Source: Algibacter pectinivorans
GTDB lineage: Bacteria; Bacteroidota; Bacteroidia; Flavobacteriales; Flavobacteriaceae
NCBI RefSeq assembly: GCF_900112595.1
Contig: NZ_FOMI01000001.1
Span: 372,001 to 436,000, forward strand
DNA: 64,000 nt
Direction of reading: 5' to 3'
The notes under the pieces were generated by a model. The model was not told the DNA's origin. It saw only the letters and a list, made by a program, of their open reading frames with translations, and did not search any database. Position numbers and translations under genes: made by a program. Position 1 is the first letter of the stretch; the number at the start of each line of letters is the position of its first letter. This document shows, one piece after another, positions 7,642 through 17,426 of this stretch.

Positions 7642-10464
7642 TTACCCAACAATATTCACAATTTTACCGGGAACCACAATAACCTTTTTAGGTGTGCGTC
7701 CTGCTAATTGTTCTTGTGTTTTTTCGTTGGCTAAAACAGCAGCTTCAATATCATCTTTACTCATATCCAGAGGTAATTCCATGGTAAAACGCATTTTACC
7801 GTTAAAAGAAATTGGATAATTCTTGCTACTTTCAACCAAATGACTTGCATCAAACTCCGGAAAAGGTGCCGTTGAAATCGACTCTCTATTCCCTAACTGG
7901 CTCCATAACTCCTCGGCAATATGTGGTGCATAAGGCGACATTAAAACCAATAGTGGTTCTAGAATGTCTTTCGAAGTACATTTTTGAGCCGTTAACTCGT
8001 TAGCAGCAATCATAAAAGTAGACACCGAAGTATTAAAAGAGAAATTCTCGATATCTTCCTGTACCTTTTTAATGGTTTTGTGTAACGTTTTAAGGTTATC
8101 TTTAGTTGGTGTAGCCTCTGTAATTTTAAGTCCGTTATCACCAACATACAATTTCCATAATTTTTTAAGAAAATTATGAACTCCAGTAATACCAGCAGTA
8201 TTCCAAGGTTTGTATTGCTCTAATGGACCTAAAAACATTTCGTATAAACGTAAACTATCAGCACCGTAGTCCGAAACAATATCATCAGGATTAACAACGT
8301 TGTATTTCGATTTAGACATTTTTTCGACATCTCTACCAACTTTATAAACGCCATCCTCTAAAATAAATTCGGCATCTTTATAATCTTCACCAAATTCACC
8401 ATCAGATTTTAAGCCTTCAATATCTAATTCATCAGAAGCATTAACGTACTTAACTTTTACGTGAAGCGCTTGTACTTTTTTATCTGTTATTAAACCTGCC
8501 GACAAATAGGTATTAGTGCCTTCTTCTCTATAAACAAAAGCACTCGTTCCCAAAATCATACCTTGGTTAATCAGTTTTTTAGCAAACTCATCAACAGGTA
8601 CAACACCTTTATCAAACAAGAATTTTTGCCAAAAACGCGCATATAACAAGTGCCCTGTAGCATGCTCGCTTCCTCCAATATATAAATCGACATCTTTCCA
8701 ATAGTCCATAGCCTCTTTCGATGCTATGGCGTTTTGGTTTTCCGGATCCATGTATCTATTAAAATAAAATGAGCTTCCTGCCCACCCTGGCATAGTATTT
8801 AATTCTAAAGGATGTATGGTTTCATTATCAATCAAATCGTTTGAAACCACTTCGTTTTTATTAGTATCCCAAGCCCAAACCGTAGCATTACCTAATGGCG
8901 GCTCGCCAGTTTCGGTTGGTAAATATTTTTCAACTTCTGGTAATTTTATAGGTAAATGTTCGGCAGCAATCATTTGTGGCATACCATTAACATAATACAC
9001 CGGAAAAGGCTCTCCCCAATAACGCTGACGGCTAAACACCGCATCGCGCAAACGGTAATTGGTTTTACCTTCGCCTTGTCCTATTTGCTCCAACTCGTAA
9101 ATAGCACGTTTGGTTGCTTTTTTATAGTTCATACCGTTTAGGAAATCGCTATTTCCAATTACGGTTTTTTCTTTATCTGAAAATGCCCCTTCCGAGATAT
9201 CAACACCTTCAAAAATGTTAATAATTGGAATATTAAAGTGTTTTGCAAAGGCGTAATCCCGCTCATCACCACACGGCACAGACATTACGGCACCGGTACC
9301 GTAACCCGCTAATACGTAATCGCCAATCCATACAGGAATAGGCTCTTTTGTAAATGGATGTTCTGCATAAGCACCTGTAAAAGCTCCAGAAATGGTTTTT
9401 ACATCGGCCATTCTATCGCGCTCGCTACGCTTGGCAGTTGCTAAAATGTAAGCATCAACCTCTGCTTTTTGTTCTGGTGTTGTTATTTGTTGCACTAATT
9501 CGTGTTCTGGAGCAAGTGTCATGAAACTAACCCCAAAAATAGTATCTGGGCGTGTTGTAAACACATCAATAACGGCCTTACTATCTTTAACCTTAAAAGT
9601 TACCGATGCACCTACAGATTTCCCTATCCAGTTACGCTGGCTTTCCTTTAAAGAATCGGTCCAATCGATAGTTTCTAAACCTTGAAGCAAACGTTCTGCA
9701 TAGGCAGAAATTCGCATACTCCACTGTGTCATCTTTTTACGAATAACGGCATGTCCACCACGCTCTGAAACGCCATTTACAATTTCGTCATTAGCCAAAA
9801 CGGTTCCTAAAGCAGGGCACCAATTCACTTCAGTTTCGGCTAAATAGGTTAATCTATATTGTAATAGTATTTGTTGTTGTTTTTTAGAATCGAAACCCTC
9901 CCATGCTTCAGCTGAAAATAACTCAATATTATCATCGCAAACAGCATTAATAGTTCCGTTACCTTCTGCTGCAAAAATGCTAACTAAATTTGAAATTTCT
10001 TCGGCTTTATTTGTGTCCTTATTAAACCATGAATTGAACAATTGAATAAAAATCCATTGTGTCCATTTGTAATAACTAGGATCGGATGTACGCACCTCGC
10101 GCGACCAATCGAAAGAAAATCCAATTTGATCTAATTGGCGGCGGTAGGTTGCAATATTATCTTTAGTTGTAATAGCCGGATGTTGCCCAGTTTGAATAGC
10201 GTATTGCTCTGCAGGCAACCCAAAACTATCATACCCTTGAGGATGTAACACATTAAACCCTTGGTGACGTTTATAGCGTGCAAAAATATCGGAAGCAATA
10301 TAACCTAAGGGGTGCCCAACGTGTAACCCTGCTCCACTAGGATAAGGAAACATATCCAAAACATAATATTTTGGTTTTTCGCTACCATTTACTGCTTTAA
10401 AAGTTTGGTTTTCTGCCCAATATTTTTGCCATTTGGCTTCAATTTCATTGAAATTGTAATTCAT
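7642..10464 (-). CDS. leuS: Leucyl-tRNA synthetase
   Basis: Class I aminoacyl-tRNA synthetase charging tRNA-Leu. The HIGH-type motif is HVGHPLGYI (about residues 48-56), and the KMSKS loop is EKMSKSKYN near residue 710. The CP1 editing domain is recognisable by TTRPDTIFG and the following Asp-containing segment GDYVLAGYGTGAVM. The C-terminal anticodon-binding helices end with the small C-terminal domain. The start at 10464 (MNYNFNEIEAKW) fits the family N-terminus; an ATG two codons upstream at 10470 is the alternative. At about 940 residues it is of Bacteroidetes size. Confidence 0.97.
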   Translation of the reverse strand: MNYNFNEIEAKWQKYWAENQTFKAVNGSEKPKYYVLDMFPYPSGAGLHVGHPLGYIASDIFARYKRHQGFNVLHPQGYDSFGLPAEQYAIQTGQHPAITTKDNIATYRRQLDQIGFSFDWSREVRTSDPSYYKWTQWIFIQLFNSWFNKDTNKAEEISNLVSIFAAEGNGTINAVCDDNIELFSAEAWEGFDSKKQQQILLQYRLTYLAETEVNWCPALGTVLANDEIVNGVSERGGHAVIRKKMTQWSMRISAYAERLLQGLETIDWTDSLKESQRNWIGKSVGASVTFKVKDSKAVIDVFTTRPDTIFGVSFMTLAPEHELVQQITTPEQKAEVDAYILATAKRSERDRMADVKTISGAFTGAYAEHPFTKEPIPVWIGDYVLAGYGTGAVMSVPCGDERDYAFAKHFNIPIINIFEGVDISEGAFSDKEKTVIGNSDFLNGMNYKKATKRAIYELEQIGQGEGKTNYRLRDAVFSRQRYWGEPFPVYYVNGMPQMIAAEHLPIKLPEVEKYLPTETGEPPLGNATVWAWDTNKNEVVSNDLIDNETIHPLELNTMPGWAGSSFYFNRYMDPENQNAIASKEAMDYWKDVDLYIGGSEHATGHLLYARFWQKFLFDKGVVPVDEFAKKLINQGMILGTSAFVYREEGTNTYLSAGLITDKKVQALHVKVKYVNASDELDIEGLKSDGEFGEDYKDAEFILEDGVYKVGRDVEKMSKSKYNVVNPDDIVSDYGADSLRLYEMFLGPLEQYKPWNTAGITGVHNFLKKLWKLYVGDNGLKITEATPTKDNLKTLHKTIKKVQEDIENFSFNTSVSTFMIAANELTAQKCTSKDILEPLLVLMSPYAPHIAEELWSQLGNRESISTAPFPEFDASHLVESSKNYPISFNGKMRFTMELPLDMSKDDIEAAVLANEKTQEQLAGRTPKKVIVVPGKIVNIVG

Positions 10465-10486
10465 CGTCATCCGTTTTAAGAAGTTG

Positions 10487-10494
10487 CAAATTTA
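10487..10494 (-). promoter_or_regulatory. Putative -7 promoter box for leuS
   Basis: The minus strand reads TAAATTTG, matching TAnnTTTG, with a TTTG at 10511-10514 at a shorter than usual 16-base spacing. It lies 22 bases before the leuS start. Confidence 0.45.
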
Positions 10495-10629
10495 CGTTTT
10501 AAATAGAAAACAAAAAGGGTTTCGATTTAATTAATCGTTATCAACTTATTTTACTTAAAACATATAGATATTTTAAGACTTAAAACTTAACGAATTTGTA
10601 ATTTCGCAACCTTAAACAACCCTTTACAA

Positions 10630-11544
10630 TTGATAAAAGATACTACCAAAGCCCACTTAGCCCTTTTAAGTGCTAATGTTATATACGGCGCCAATTATAT
10701 TATTGCTAAAGGCGTAATGCCTAATAAAATAGACCCAACAGCATTCGTTTTTATACGTTTAAGTTGCTGTTGCCTTTTATTTTGGGGTATAAAGCTATTA
10801 GTCGTAAAAGAAAAAATTGACAAGAAGGATTTACCCAGGTTTATATTATGTGGTTTTTTTGGAGGCGCAGCAAACCAATTGCTGTTTTTTCATGGTATTA
10901 ACTTAACATCTCCCATAGATGCGTCTATAATTACAACAGCTACACCTGTAATTGTTTTGATTTTTAGCCTACTAATTTTAAAAGAACGCATCACCAAAAA
11001 TAAACTTATAGGCATTACCATTGCCACAATTGGCGCCGTGTTTTTAATATTATACGGTAATAAAGCTACCGGTACTAGCTCCTTTTTAGGTAATTTATTT
11101 GTTTTACTTAATGCCAGTTGCTACGGTTTATATTTAGTAATTGCTAAAACATTAATGAGCAAATACAATCCTATAACGGTAGTAAGTTGGATGTTTTTAT
11201 TTGGTTTTATATTTGTTTCACCTTTTGGAATATCAGAATTTTTAAAAACTAATTTTGAAGCCTTTACGGTAAATACTTATTTAACCATTGGTTATGTTGT
11301 TGTATTTACCACCTTTTTTGCATACCTATTTAATATTTTTGCTCTTAAACATTTAGCCCCATCTATAACCAGTAGTTACACCTACCTGCAACCAGTTATT
11401 AGCTTTATTATAGTAAGTATATTAGCTTTTGTTTTTATGCAAGAGGCTTACGCCGAAGACATTAATTTTATTAAAATTATTAGTTGTTTTGTTGTGGCAT
11501 ATGGCGTTTATATTATTAGTAAACCAGAAAAACTAAAAACATAA
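10630..11544 (+). CDS. EamA-family (DMT) transporter
   Basis: An inner-membrane drug/metabolite superfamily permease with two EamA repeats and about ten hydrophobic helices, beginning near residue 10 (HLALLSANVIYGANYI) and ending VVAYGVYIISKP. The start is a TTG; the next in-frame Met is about 30 residues in and would remove the first helix, so TTG is preferred. The length of 304 residues is standard. It sits alone between leuS (divergent) and ftsX. The substrate is not predictable; family members export metabolites or amino acids. Confidence 0.85.
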   Translation: MIKDTTKAHLALLSANVIYGANYIIAKGVMPNKIDPTAFVFIRLSCCCLLFWGIKLLVVKEKIDKKDLPRFILCGFFGGAANQLLFFHGINLTSPIDASIITTATPVIVLIFSLLILKERITKNKLIGITIATIGAVFLILYGNKATGTSSFLGNLFVLLNASCYGLYLVIAKTLMSKYNPITVVSWMFLFGFIFVSPFGISEFLKTNFEAFTVNTYLTIGYVVVFTTFFAYLFNIFALKHLAPSITSSYTYLQPVISFIIVSILAFVFMQEAYAEDINFIKIISCFVVAYGVYIISKPEKLKT

Positions 11545-11718
11545 AACTATTTCGTAAAATTGAACGTTATTACTTTGTAAAATAACCAATTCCTAAAAAA
11601 AAGAGTGAAGAATTAAAGAACATGTAATTTCTACACTACAGAAAACAAAAGACTTACGCCTTTTAAAGTTTCTTTTAAATTTCTTTATTATTTTTACCGG
11701 CACAATCCTAATATATTT

Positions 11719-12597
11719 ATGAGTTCATCTTTTGAGAAACACCAAAAACGCAGACTTATCTCTTCTTACTTTTCAGTGGTATTAAGTATTGCTTTGGTTT
11801 TATTTTTATTAGGATTACTTGGCATGCTTATTTTAAATGCCAAAAAAGTTTCGGACCATTTTAAAGAACAAGTTGTCGTTACTATTTACTTAAAAGACAC
11901 CGCCAAGGAAGTGGAAACCAAGCAACTTGAAAAAAGTTTGGCTATGGCAGATTATGTAAAATCCACCGAATATGTTTCAAAAGAACAAGCTGCCGAATTT
12001 ATGAAAGCTGAAAACGGTGAAGATTTCATGGACTTTGTAGGTTACAACCCGTTGCAAAACTCTATTGACGTGCATTTAAAAGCCGATTTTGTAACGTCGG
12101 AACATCTTGAGAAAATTTCAGCGGAAGCGACAAACAAAAACTTTGTTGATGAAGTAACTTATGATAACGACTTGGTTAACCTCATGAACGATAACGTAAA
12201 GAAAATCAGTTTTTGGGTATTGGTTATAAGTGGCATTTTTACTTTAATTGCTGTTTTATTAATTAATAGCTCTATAAGATTAGCGGTTTACTCTAAACGT
12301 TTTACCATTAAAACCATGCAAATGGTTGGTGCAACAAAACGCTTTATTAGACGTCCGTTTGTATGGAAAAGTGTTCGTTTGGGCATGATTGGCGCTTTTT
12401 TAGCTTTAATTGGTATGGCCATTGTTTTATATTATTTAGACAAAACCTTTGCAGAACTCGAACTACTTAGCAACCCTATTTTAGTTGCAGCCCTTTTTGT
12501 TTTTGTTTTTGCTTTGGGTATTATAATCACTTGGATAAGCACACACTTTGCAACGCAACGTTTCTTAAATTTAAGAACAGACGAGTTGTATTATTAA
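11719..12597 (+). CDS. ftsX: Cell division protein FtsX
   Basis: The membrane component of the FtsEX ABC-type complex, which couples ATP hydrolysis to peptidoglycan hydrolase activation at the septum. It has a first helix at about residues 20-42, an extracytoplasmic domain (QVVVTIYLKD...), then three C-terminal helices (about 165-190, 220-245, 255-280) containing the MQMVGATKRFIRRPF coupling segment typical of FtsX. The 292 residues fit. ftsE is not adjacent, as is common in Bacteroidetes. It is the first gene of a run with a DUF3098 gene, uppP and truB. Confidence 0.92.
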   Translation: MSSSFEKHQKRRLISSYFSVVLSIALVLFLLGLLGMLILNAKKVSDHFKEQVVVTIYLKDTAKEVETKQLEKSLAMADYVKSTEYVSKEQAAEFMKAENGEDFMDFVGYNPLQNSIDVHLKADFVTSEHLEKISAEATNKNFVDEVTYDNDLVNLMNDNVKKISFWVLVISGIFTLIAVLLINSSIRLAVYSKRFTIKTMQMVGATKRFIRRPFVWKSVRLGMIGAFLALIGMAIVLYYLDKTFAELELLSNPILVAALFVFVFALGIIITWISTHFATQRFLNLRTDELYY

Positions 12598-12693
12598 ACG
12601 CAAAAAGTAAAAAACGATAATTTAGAAAATCATTAACAGCATTTTCTAAATAAATCTTTTACTTTGCACTAAATTATTCTGCGGAATTTAATC

Positions 12694-12948
12694 ATGGGAG
12701 AAAAAAAACGTAAAGAAGAAGCAAAACCAATTTTTGTATTTGGAAAGAAAAACTACCAATTCATGTTTATTGGTTTAGCTATTATTGCACTTGGGTTTAT
12801 TTTAATGTCTGGTGGCGGTAGTGATGATCCAAACGTTTTTAATCCTGAAATTTTTAGTTGGAGACGTATTCGATTGGCACCAACATTAATTCTTATTGGT
12901 TTTGGTATCCAGATTTATGCTATTCTTTTAAATCCTGATAAAAAATAA
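12694..12948 (+). CDS. DUF3098 small membrane protein
   Basis: An 84-residue protein with a charged N-terminus (MGEKKRKEEAKP), a helix at about residues 24-42 followed by MSGGGSDDPNVFNPEIFS, and a second helix near the end. This matches DUF3098, whose members sit between ftsX and uppP in many Bacteroidetes. The conserved neighbours suggest an envelope or cell-division role, but nothing in the sequence shows one. Confidence 0.82.
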   Translation: MGEKKRKEEAKPIFVFGKKNYQFMFIGLAIIALGFILMSGGGSDDPNVFNPEIFSWRRIRLAPTLILIGFGIQIYAILLNPDKK

Positions 12949-12993
12949 TTCGAAAATTAAACTTCGTTTTATTTTTAAACTACTCAATTTTAA

Positions 12994-13001
12994 TACTTTT
13001 G
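12994..13001 (+). promoter_or_regulatory. Putative -7 box directly before uppP
   Basis: TACTTTTG matches TAnnTTTG and ends only 4 bases before the uppP ATG. If used, transcription would start at or very near the ATG, giving a leaderless mRNA. Confidence 0.4.
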
Positions 13002-13005
13002 CGCC

Positions 13006-13800
13006 ATGGAAATTATAGACGCAATCATTTTAGGTATCATTCAAGGACTTACAGAGTTTTTACCTGTATCATCTAGCGGTCATTTAGAACTAGGAAAAGC
13101 CATTCTTGGCGACAATTCGGTGCCAGAAGAAAGCTTATTATTTACAGTTGTGCTTCACTTTGCCACAGCATTAAGTACCATAGTTATTTTTAGAAAAGAC
13201 ATTTTAGATCTTGTTAAAGGTGCTTTAAAATTTGAATGGAATGACGATTTACAATTCATTTCTAAAATTGCTATTTCTATGATTCCGGCAGTTATTGTTG
13301 GTTTATTTTTTGAAGAACAATTAGAAGCGCTTTTTGGAGGTAACATTTTATTAGTTGGTTGCATGTTAATAGTTACGGCTGTGCTTTTATTTTTGGCAGA
13401 TAAAGCAAAAAACACCGAGAAAAAGGTAAGTTTTCAAAACGCATTTGTTATTGGAATTTCGCAAGCTATTGCTATGCTACCAGGAATTTCGCGTTCTGGA
13501 GCCACAATTTCTACATCGGTTTTATTAGGAAACGATAAAACTAAAGCAGCTCGTTTTTCATTTTTAATGGTCGTGCCCTTAATTTTTGGGAAAATCGCTA
13601 AAGATGTTTTAAGTGGCGATTTAACCTATGACTCTGGAAACTTTACGGCACTTTCTATTGGATTTGTTGCTGCCTTTGTTGCGGGCTTATTTGCTTGTAC
13701 TTGGATGATAGCATTAGTAAAGAAAAGCAAACTTTCCTATTTCGCTATTTATTGTGTGGTGGTTGGTATTATTGCCATTGTTTATTCGCTATTAAACTAA
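13006..13800 (+). CDS. uppP: Undecaprenyl-diphosphatase UppP/BacA
   Basis: Dephosphorylates undecaprenyl diphosphate to recycle the lipid carrier for peptidoglycan and surface polysaccharides. It is a multi-pass inner-membrane protein of 264 residues. The two family motifs are clear: the Glu-rich/PSSSGH segment QGLTEFLPVSSSGH (about residues 11-24) and PGISRSGATIS (about residues 158-168). It lies 12 bases upstream of truB, so the two are probably co-transcribed. Confidence 0.96.
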   Translation: MEIIDAIILGIIQGLTEFLPVSSSGHLELGKAILGDNSVPEESLLFTVVLHFATALSTIVIFRKDILDLVKGALKFEWNDDLQFISKIAISMIPAVIVGLFFEEQLEALFGGNILLVGCMLIVTAVLLFLADKAKNTEKKVSFQNAFVIGISQAIAMLPGISRSGATISTSVLLGNDKTKAARFSFLMVVPLIFGKIAKDVLSGDLTYDSGNFTALSIGFVAAFVAGLFACTWMIALVKKSKLSYFAIYCVVVGIIAIVYSLLN

Positions 13801-13812
13801 AACCTAACACAC

Positions 13813-14529
13813 TTGAAAACACTTGACGATTATCTCTCTGGAGAAGTTTTACTTATAGACAAACCCTTAAACTGGACGTCGTTTCAAGTGGTTAATAAAC
13901 TACGTTGGGAAATCCGTCAAGCTTTCAAAATAAAAAAGATAAAAGTAGGACATGCTGGCACTTTAGACCCTTTAGCTACTGGCTTACTGGTTATTTGTAC
14001 CGGAAAAATGACCAAGCAGATAGATACGTTCCAAGGTCAGGTAAAAGAATACACCGGAACTATTGTTTTAGGAAGCACCACACCATCTTACGATTTAGAA
14101 AGCGAGATAAACGAAACTTTTCCAATCGATCATATTACTGAAGATTTAATCTATAAAACTACGCAGCAATTTATTGGAGAAACGCAACAATTTCCACCTG
14201 TATTTTCGGCATTAAAAAAAGATGGCAAACGCTTATACGAGTTTGCTAGAGCTGGCGAGCATGTGGATATTCCATCGAGAACTGTAAATATTTCAGAATT
14301 TGAAATTACTAAAATTGATTCGTCTAACTCAGATTCTATACACGTTAATTTTAGAGTGGTTTGCAGCAAGGGCACATACATACGCTCCTTGGCAAACGAT
14401 TTTGGAAAAGCCTTAAACTCTGGCGCACACTTATCGGTATTAAGACGCACAAAAATTGGAGATTTTGATGTTACAAAGGCTCATTCCATTGAAGATTTTA
14501 TTGCCAATTTAACAACAGACAAGCAATAA
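13813..14529 (+). CDS. truB: tRNA pseudouridine(55) synthase TruB
   Basis: Isomerises U55 in the T-loop of tRNAs to pseudouridine. The catalytic Asp lies in GHAGTLDPLATGLL (about residues 49-62), preceded by the family N-terminus DKPLNWTSFQVVNKLR; the KGTYIRSLANDFG motif is at about 187-199. The start is TTG at 13813, 12 bases after uppP, and no usable ATG lies nearby. The 238 residues represent the shorter TruB form without an extended PUA tail. Confidence 0.95.
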   Translation: MKTLDDYLSGEVLLIDKPLNWTSFQVVNKLRWEIRQAFKIKKIKVGHAGTLDPLATGLLVICTGKMTKQIDTFQGQVKEYTGTIVLGSTTPSYDLESEINETFPIDHITEDLIYKTTQQFIGETQQFPPVFSALKKDGKRLYEFARAGEHVDIPSRTVNISEFEITKIDSSNSDSIHVNFRVVCSKGTYIRSLANDFGKALNSGAHLSVLRRTKIGDFDVTKAHSIEDFIANLTTDKQ

Positions 14530-14681
14530 ACATTACTTAAAACCCACTTCCTTAGGCGCAAAAAAGAATCCTAAAACGTTTAAATTTAACAGTATCCAAG
14601 CTACTTAAGTTGTGCTTTTTAAAACTTTTTACCGTATTTTGCCGTATATAATAATACGACTCCCTAATTGATAACAACGTA

Positions 14682-15395
14682 TTGCACCTTAATAATCAAC
14701 ATAAAGCCCTACTTATTACGCTTCTAATTTCTGGAACTGTAGTACTCTCTGTTTTCAATTTAAGCTTAAAACAACAAGATAAATATGCCTCTGAAAGCTA
14801 CTACCTTATGGAACCTGAGGAAGAGCCTACCGAAGCGGACATAAAAGCTATTGAAGCTTTGGAAAATCGTAACAACGCCAAAGCCGAAACTAACGACGCT
14901 TTTAACGAAACCCAAAAAGTAAAGCATTTTGCTCAAGCCTACAAAACCATAGCACCACCCGAGGATTATGTTCCTAAAACGAACACCTCATCTAACGGAT
15001 CTGCTTCCGCTAGGAAAACATATGAAATCCCAGAAGTCTCTAGTTTAAACAGCGAGGAACTATCTAAATTCAGTAAAGTAAACGATTTACTAAAAAAGCA
15101 GCAATCCGACGGAAACAACTCAAAAAGTTCTATTCGCTATTCATTATTAAACAGAAAAAAAACACACATACCAATACCTGTTTACTTATGCGAAGTAGAT
15201 GGTAAAATTGTAGTTAACATTACGGTTAACGCCAACGGAAAGGTTGTTGATGCGCATGTAAACAACTCGTCCACATCAAACAATGCCTGTTTAATGGAAC
15301 ATGCTATAGATTATGCCAAACGTTCCCGCTTTACACCCGATGCAGCTAAAGAGAGCCAAATAGGCACAATCACCTTCTTTTTTATTGGTAAATAG
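14682..15395 (+). CDS. TonB-C-terminal-domain-like protein
   Basis: One N-terminal signal anchor (about residues 10-27) is followed by an acidic linker (MEPEEEPTEADIKAIE) and a C-terminal domain (about residues 165-237) resembling TonB C-terminal domains: KIVVNITVNANGKVVDAHVN, then the helix and final strand FTPDAAKESQIGTITFFFIG. It probably spans the periplasm or acts as a TonB-like adaptor, without known ExbB/ExbD neighbours. The start is TTG at 14682; a start is inferred because the hydrophobic anchor follows at once. It overlaps the convergent thioredoxin-like gene by 14 bases. Confidence 0.7.
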   Translation: MHLNNQHKALLITLLISGTVVLSVFNLSLKQQDKYASESYYLMEPEEEPTEADIKAIEALENRNNAKAETNDAFNETQKVKHFAQAYKTIAPPEDYVPKTNTSSNGSASARKTYEIPEVSSLNSEELSKFSKVNDLLKKQQSDGNNSKSSIRYSLLNRKKTHIPIPVYLCEVDGKIVVNITVNANGKVVDAHVNNSSTSNNACLMEHAIDYAKRSRFTPDAAKESQIGTITFFFIGK

Positions 15396-15996
15396 GTGTT
15401 ACAGCCGTAAGTATTTCAACCACATCACTAATTATATTTTGCCCTTTATCCTTGTTATACCAGTGTTGTAAATCTTCTTTAAACTCTGGGGTAAGAACGC
15501 CATGTTTAGCCTTAAATCTGTTTACATAACTTGTAGCTTCACTTGGTCTAGGTCCATAAGTATTTAAAACCTCGCCGGTTTGTTCATCAAGCATAATAAC
15601 TTTAGCTATTGCTCTTCCTCCATTGGTTAAAAACATATCTATAAGCTCTAAATTCTCATCACGAAGCACGATTTTTACTTCAATATTAGGATTTAACTCA
15701 GCTATTTTATTTAATGCTGGCATAACATGCGCCGCATCACCACACCAGCTTTCGGTAATAATTAGCCATGTTGTCTTTCTATTAAAAGCTTCTATTTTTT
15801 CCTTAGCCTCTTCGGTTACCTTAACGGTTTTATCCCAACGCTTCATGCGCCTATCGTTAAGCTTTGTATAATTGGCTAAAGCTTCCGTTTTTTCTAATCC
15901 TGTATTAGAATTTTCTTCTGCTAATTGCTTTACCAAAGCTCTATATTCCTGATAAGTAATACTTTTAGCTAAACTTTCCTTTATAATTTGATTCAT
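15382..15996 (-). CDS. Thioredoxin-like protein with a single active-site Cys
   Basis: A cytoplasmic thioredoxin-fold protein of 204 residues with no signal peptide. The fold core is TWLIITESWCGDAAHVMPAL (about residues 74-93), where the usual CxxC is CGDA, so only the first Cys remains. The cis-Pro region and the rest of the fold (IEVKIVLRDENLELIDMFL, RAIAKVIMLDEQTGE) are retained. It is therefore unlikely to be a dithiol reductase and may act through a monothiol. Relatives are annotated as thioredoxin family proteins in Flavobacteriaceae. It converges on the TonB-like gene. Confidence 0.8.
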   Translation of the reverse strand: MNQIIKESLAKSITYQEYRALVKQLAEENSNTGLEKTEALANYTKLNDRRMKRWDKTVKVTEEAKEKIEAFNRKTTWLIITESWCGDAAHVMPALNKIAELNPNIEVKIVLRDENLELIDMFLTNGGRAIAKVIMLDEQTGEVLNTYGPRPSEATSYVNRFKAKHGVLTPEFKEDLQHWYNKDKGQNIISDVVEILTAVTPIYQ

Positions 15997-16125
15997 AATA
16001 CGCGTTTTTAAAAAAATCCTTGAACAAAATTAAAGTCTTTAGATTTTATATAAGGTGATTTTTGTCATACTTTTACTTTAAACCTTACAGTCTTTTTAAA
16101 AATATTGAATTATTACAATTTTAAA

Positions 16126-16689
16126 ATGAAAAAACACAGATGCGGTTGGTGCGAAGGCGATGCTTTATATGAAGCTTACCATGATAAGGAATGGGGTGTT
16201 CCTGTTTATGATGATGACACCTTATTTGAATTTTTAACTTTAGAAACATTTCAAGCCGGTTTAAGTTGGATAACCGTATTGCGCAAACGCGAAAACTTCA
16301 GAGCCGCTTTTGATAATTTTGATTACAAAAAAATAGCCAATTACCAACAAACTAAAATTGATGCTTTACTTCAAGATACCGGAATTATAAGAAACAAACT
16401 AAAAGTTAATGCTACGGTTACTAACGCTCAAGCCCTTATAAAGGTTCAAGAAGAATTTGGTAGTTTTAGTAATTATATTTGGGGCTTTGTTGATGGCAAA
16501 CCCATTAAAAATAGTGTAAATAATTATAAAGAGGCGCCAGGTAACACCCCTTTAAGTGATACCATTAGTAAAGATTTAAAAAAGCGTGGATTTAAATTTG
16601 TTGGTTCTACAGTAGTTTATGCACACATGCAAGCTACAGGAATGGTAAATGACCACGAAGTGGATTGTTTTAGATACCAAGAAGTTTAA
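16126..16689 (+). CDS. tag: DNA-3-methyladenine glycosylase I
   Basis: Removes 3-methyladenine from alkylated DNA to begin base excision repair. The ATG at 16126 (MKKHRCGWC) gives the family N-terminus; an upstream TTG would add seven residues. Zinc ligands are visible: Cys in RCGWC and His in YHDKEWG near the start, His and Cys in MVNDHEVDCF near the end. The catalytic region FQAGLSWITVLRKREN is at about residues 44-59. The 187 residues match Tag. It is followed 7 bases later by the DUF2490 gene. Confidence 0.95.
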   Translation: MKKHRCGWCEGDALYEAYHDKEWGVPVYDDDTLFEFLTLETFQAGLSWITVLRKRENFRAAFDNFDYKKIANYQQTKIDALLQDTGIIRNKLKVNATVTNAQALIKVQEEFGSFSNYIWGFVDGKPIKNSVNNYKEAPGNTPLSDTISKDLKKRGFKFVGSTVVYAHMQATGMVNDHEVDCFRYQEV

Positions 16690-16696
16690 TTTTTTT

Positions 16697-17380
16697 ATGT
16701 TGAAAGCATTTTTAAATAGCATTACACTATTACTCCTTTTAACCTGTTTTAATGGCTTTTCTCAAAATAACTTTAATGTTTTGGGAGAATCGCTAGTAGC
16801 TATAAATCATAAATCTACAGAAACATACAGTTATAACGTTACGTTTAGAAGCCGCTATTTTTTAAAACAAACCAATAATTTTACCTACCAACAGCAACAA
16901 GTTGACATCTTACATTTTTCGCATTTTAAATTAAATTCGAATACGACACTTAGTTTAGGGGCGTTTTATAGAAACCGTAATTGGTTTGAACCTGAAAGTA
17001 ACGAACTACGCTTTACGCAACAATACAGATACAACAAAAAGAAATTAGGTAATCGTTACGGGCACCGCATTAGGACAGAACAACGTATTATAAACAACAA
17101 AACTATATATAGACAACGCTATAGGTTTTCATTTAACGGCCCTCTAAAAGGAAATACATTAGAAGTGGGATCTACGTATTTAACAAATGCTATTGAAGGC
17201 CTTTTAAGTTTAAGTAAAGCCTATAAACCCGAAACCGACATAAGGGTTTCAAGCCAAATTGGATGGCTTATTACAAAAGCTTTAAAACTTCAAACCGGAT
17301 TAGAACACCGCTATGAAGCTTTTAATTTAAAGGCTAAACATAATTTATTTGTTTTGACTTCTGCGGTTTTGAGGATTTAA
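16697..17380 (+). CDS. DUF2490-type outer-membrane beta-barrel protein
   Basis: A secreted protein with a signal peptide (MLKAFLNSITLLLLLTCFNG, cleavage after FSQ) followed by alternating hydrophobic strands with aromatic girdles typical of small outer-membrane beta-barrels, ending in AVLRI. An in-frame start upstream (16649) would overlap tag and lack a clean signal peptide, so 16697 is used. It resembles DUF2490 proteins. No function is known, and its place behind tag is probably incidental. Confidence 0.72.
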   Translation: MLKAFLNSITLLLLLTCFNGFSQNNFNVLGESLVAINHKSTETYSYNVTFRSRYFLKQTNNFTYQQQQVDILHFSHFKLNSNTTLSLGAFYRNRNWFEPESNELRFTQQYRYNKKKLGNRYGHRIRTEQRIINNKTIYRQRYRFSFNGPLKGNTLEVGSTYLTNAIEGLLSLSKAYKPETDIRVSSQIGWLITKALKLQTGLEHRYEAFNLKAKHNLFVLTSAVLRI

Positions 17381-17426
17381 TTTTACTATTTCTCAAAAAA
17401 AAGTTAAATGAGCAACACCACCTACT

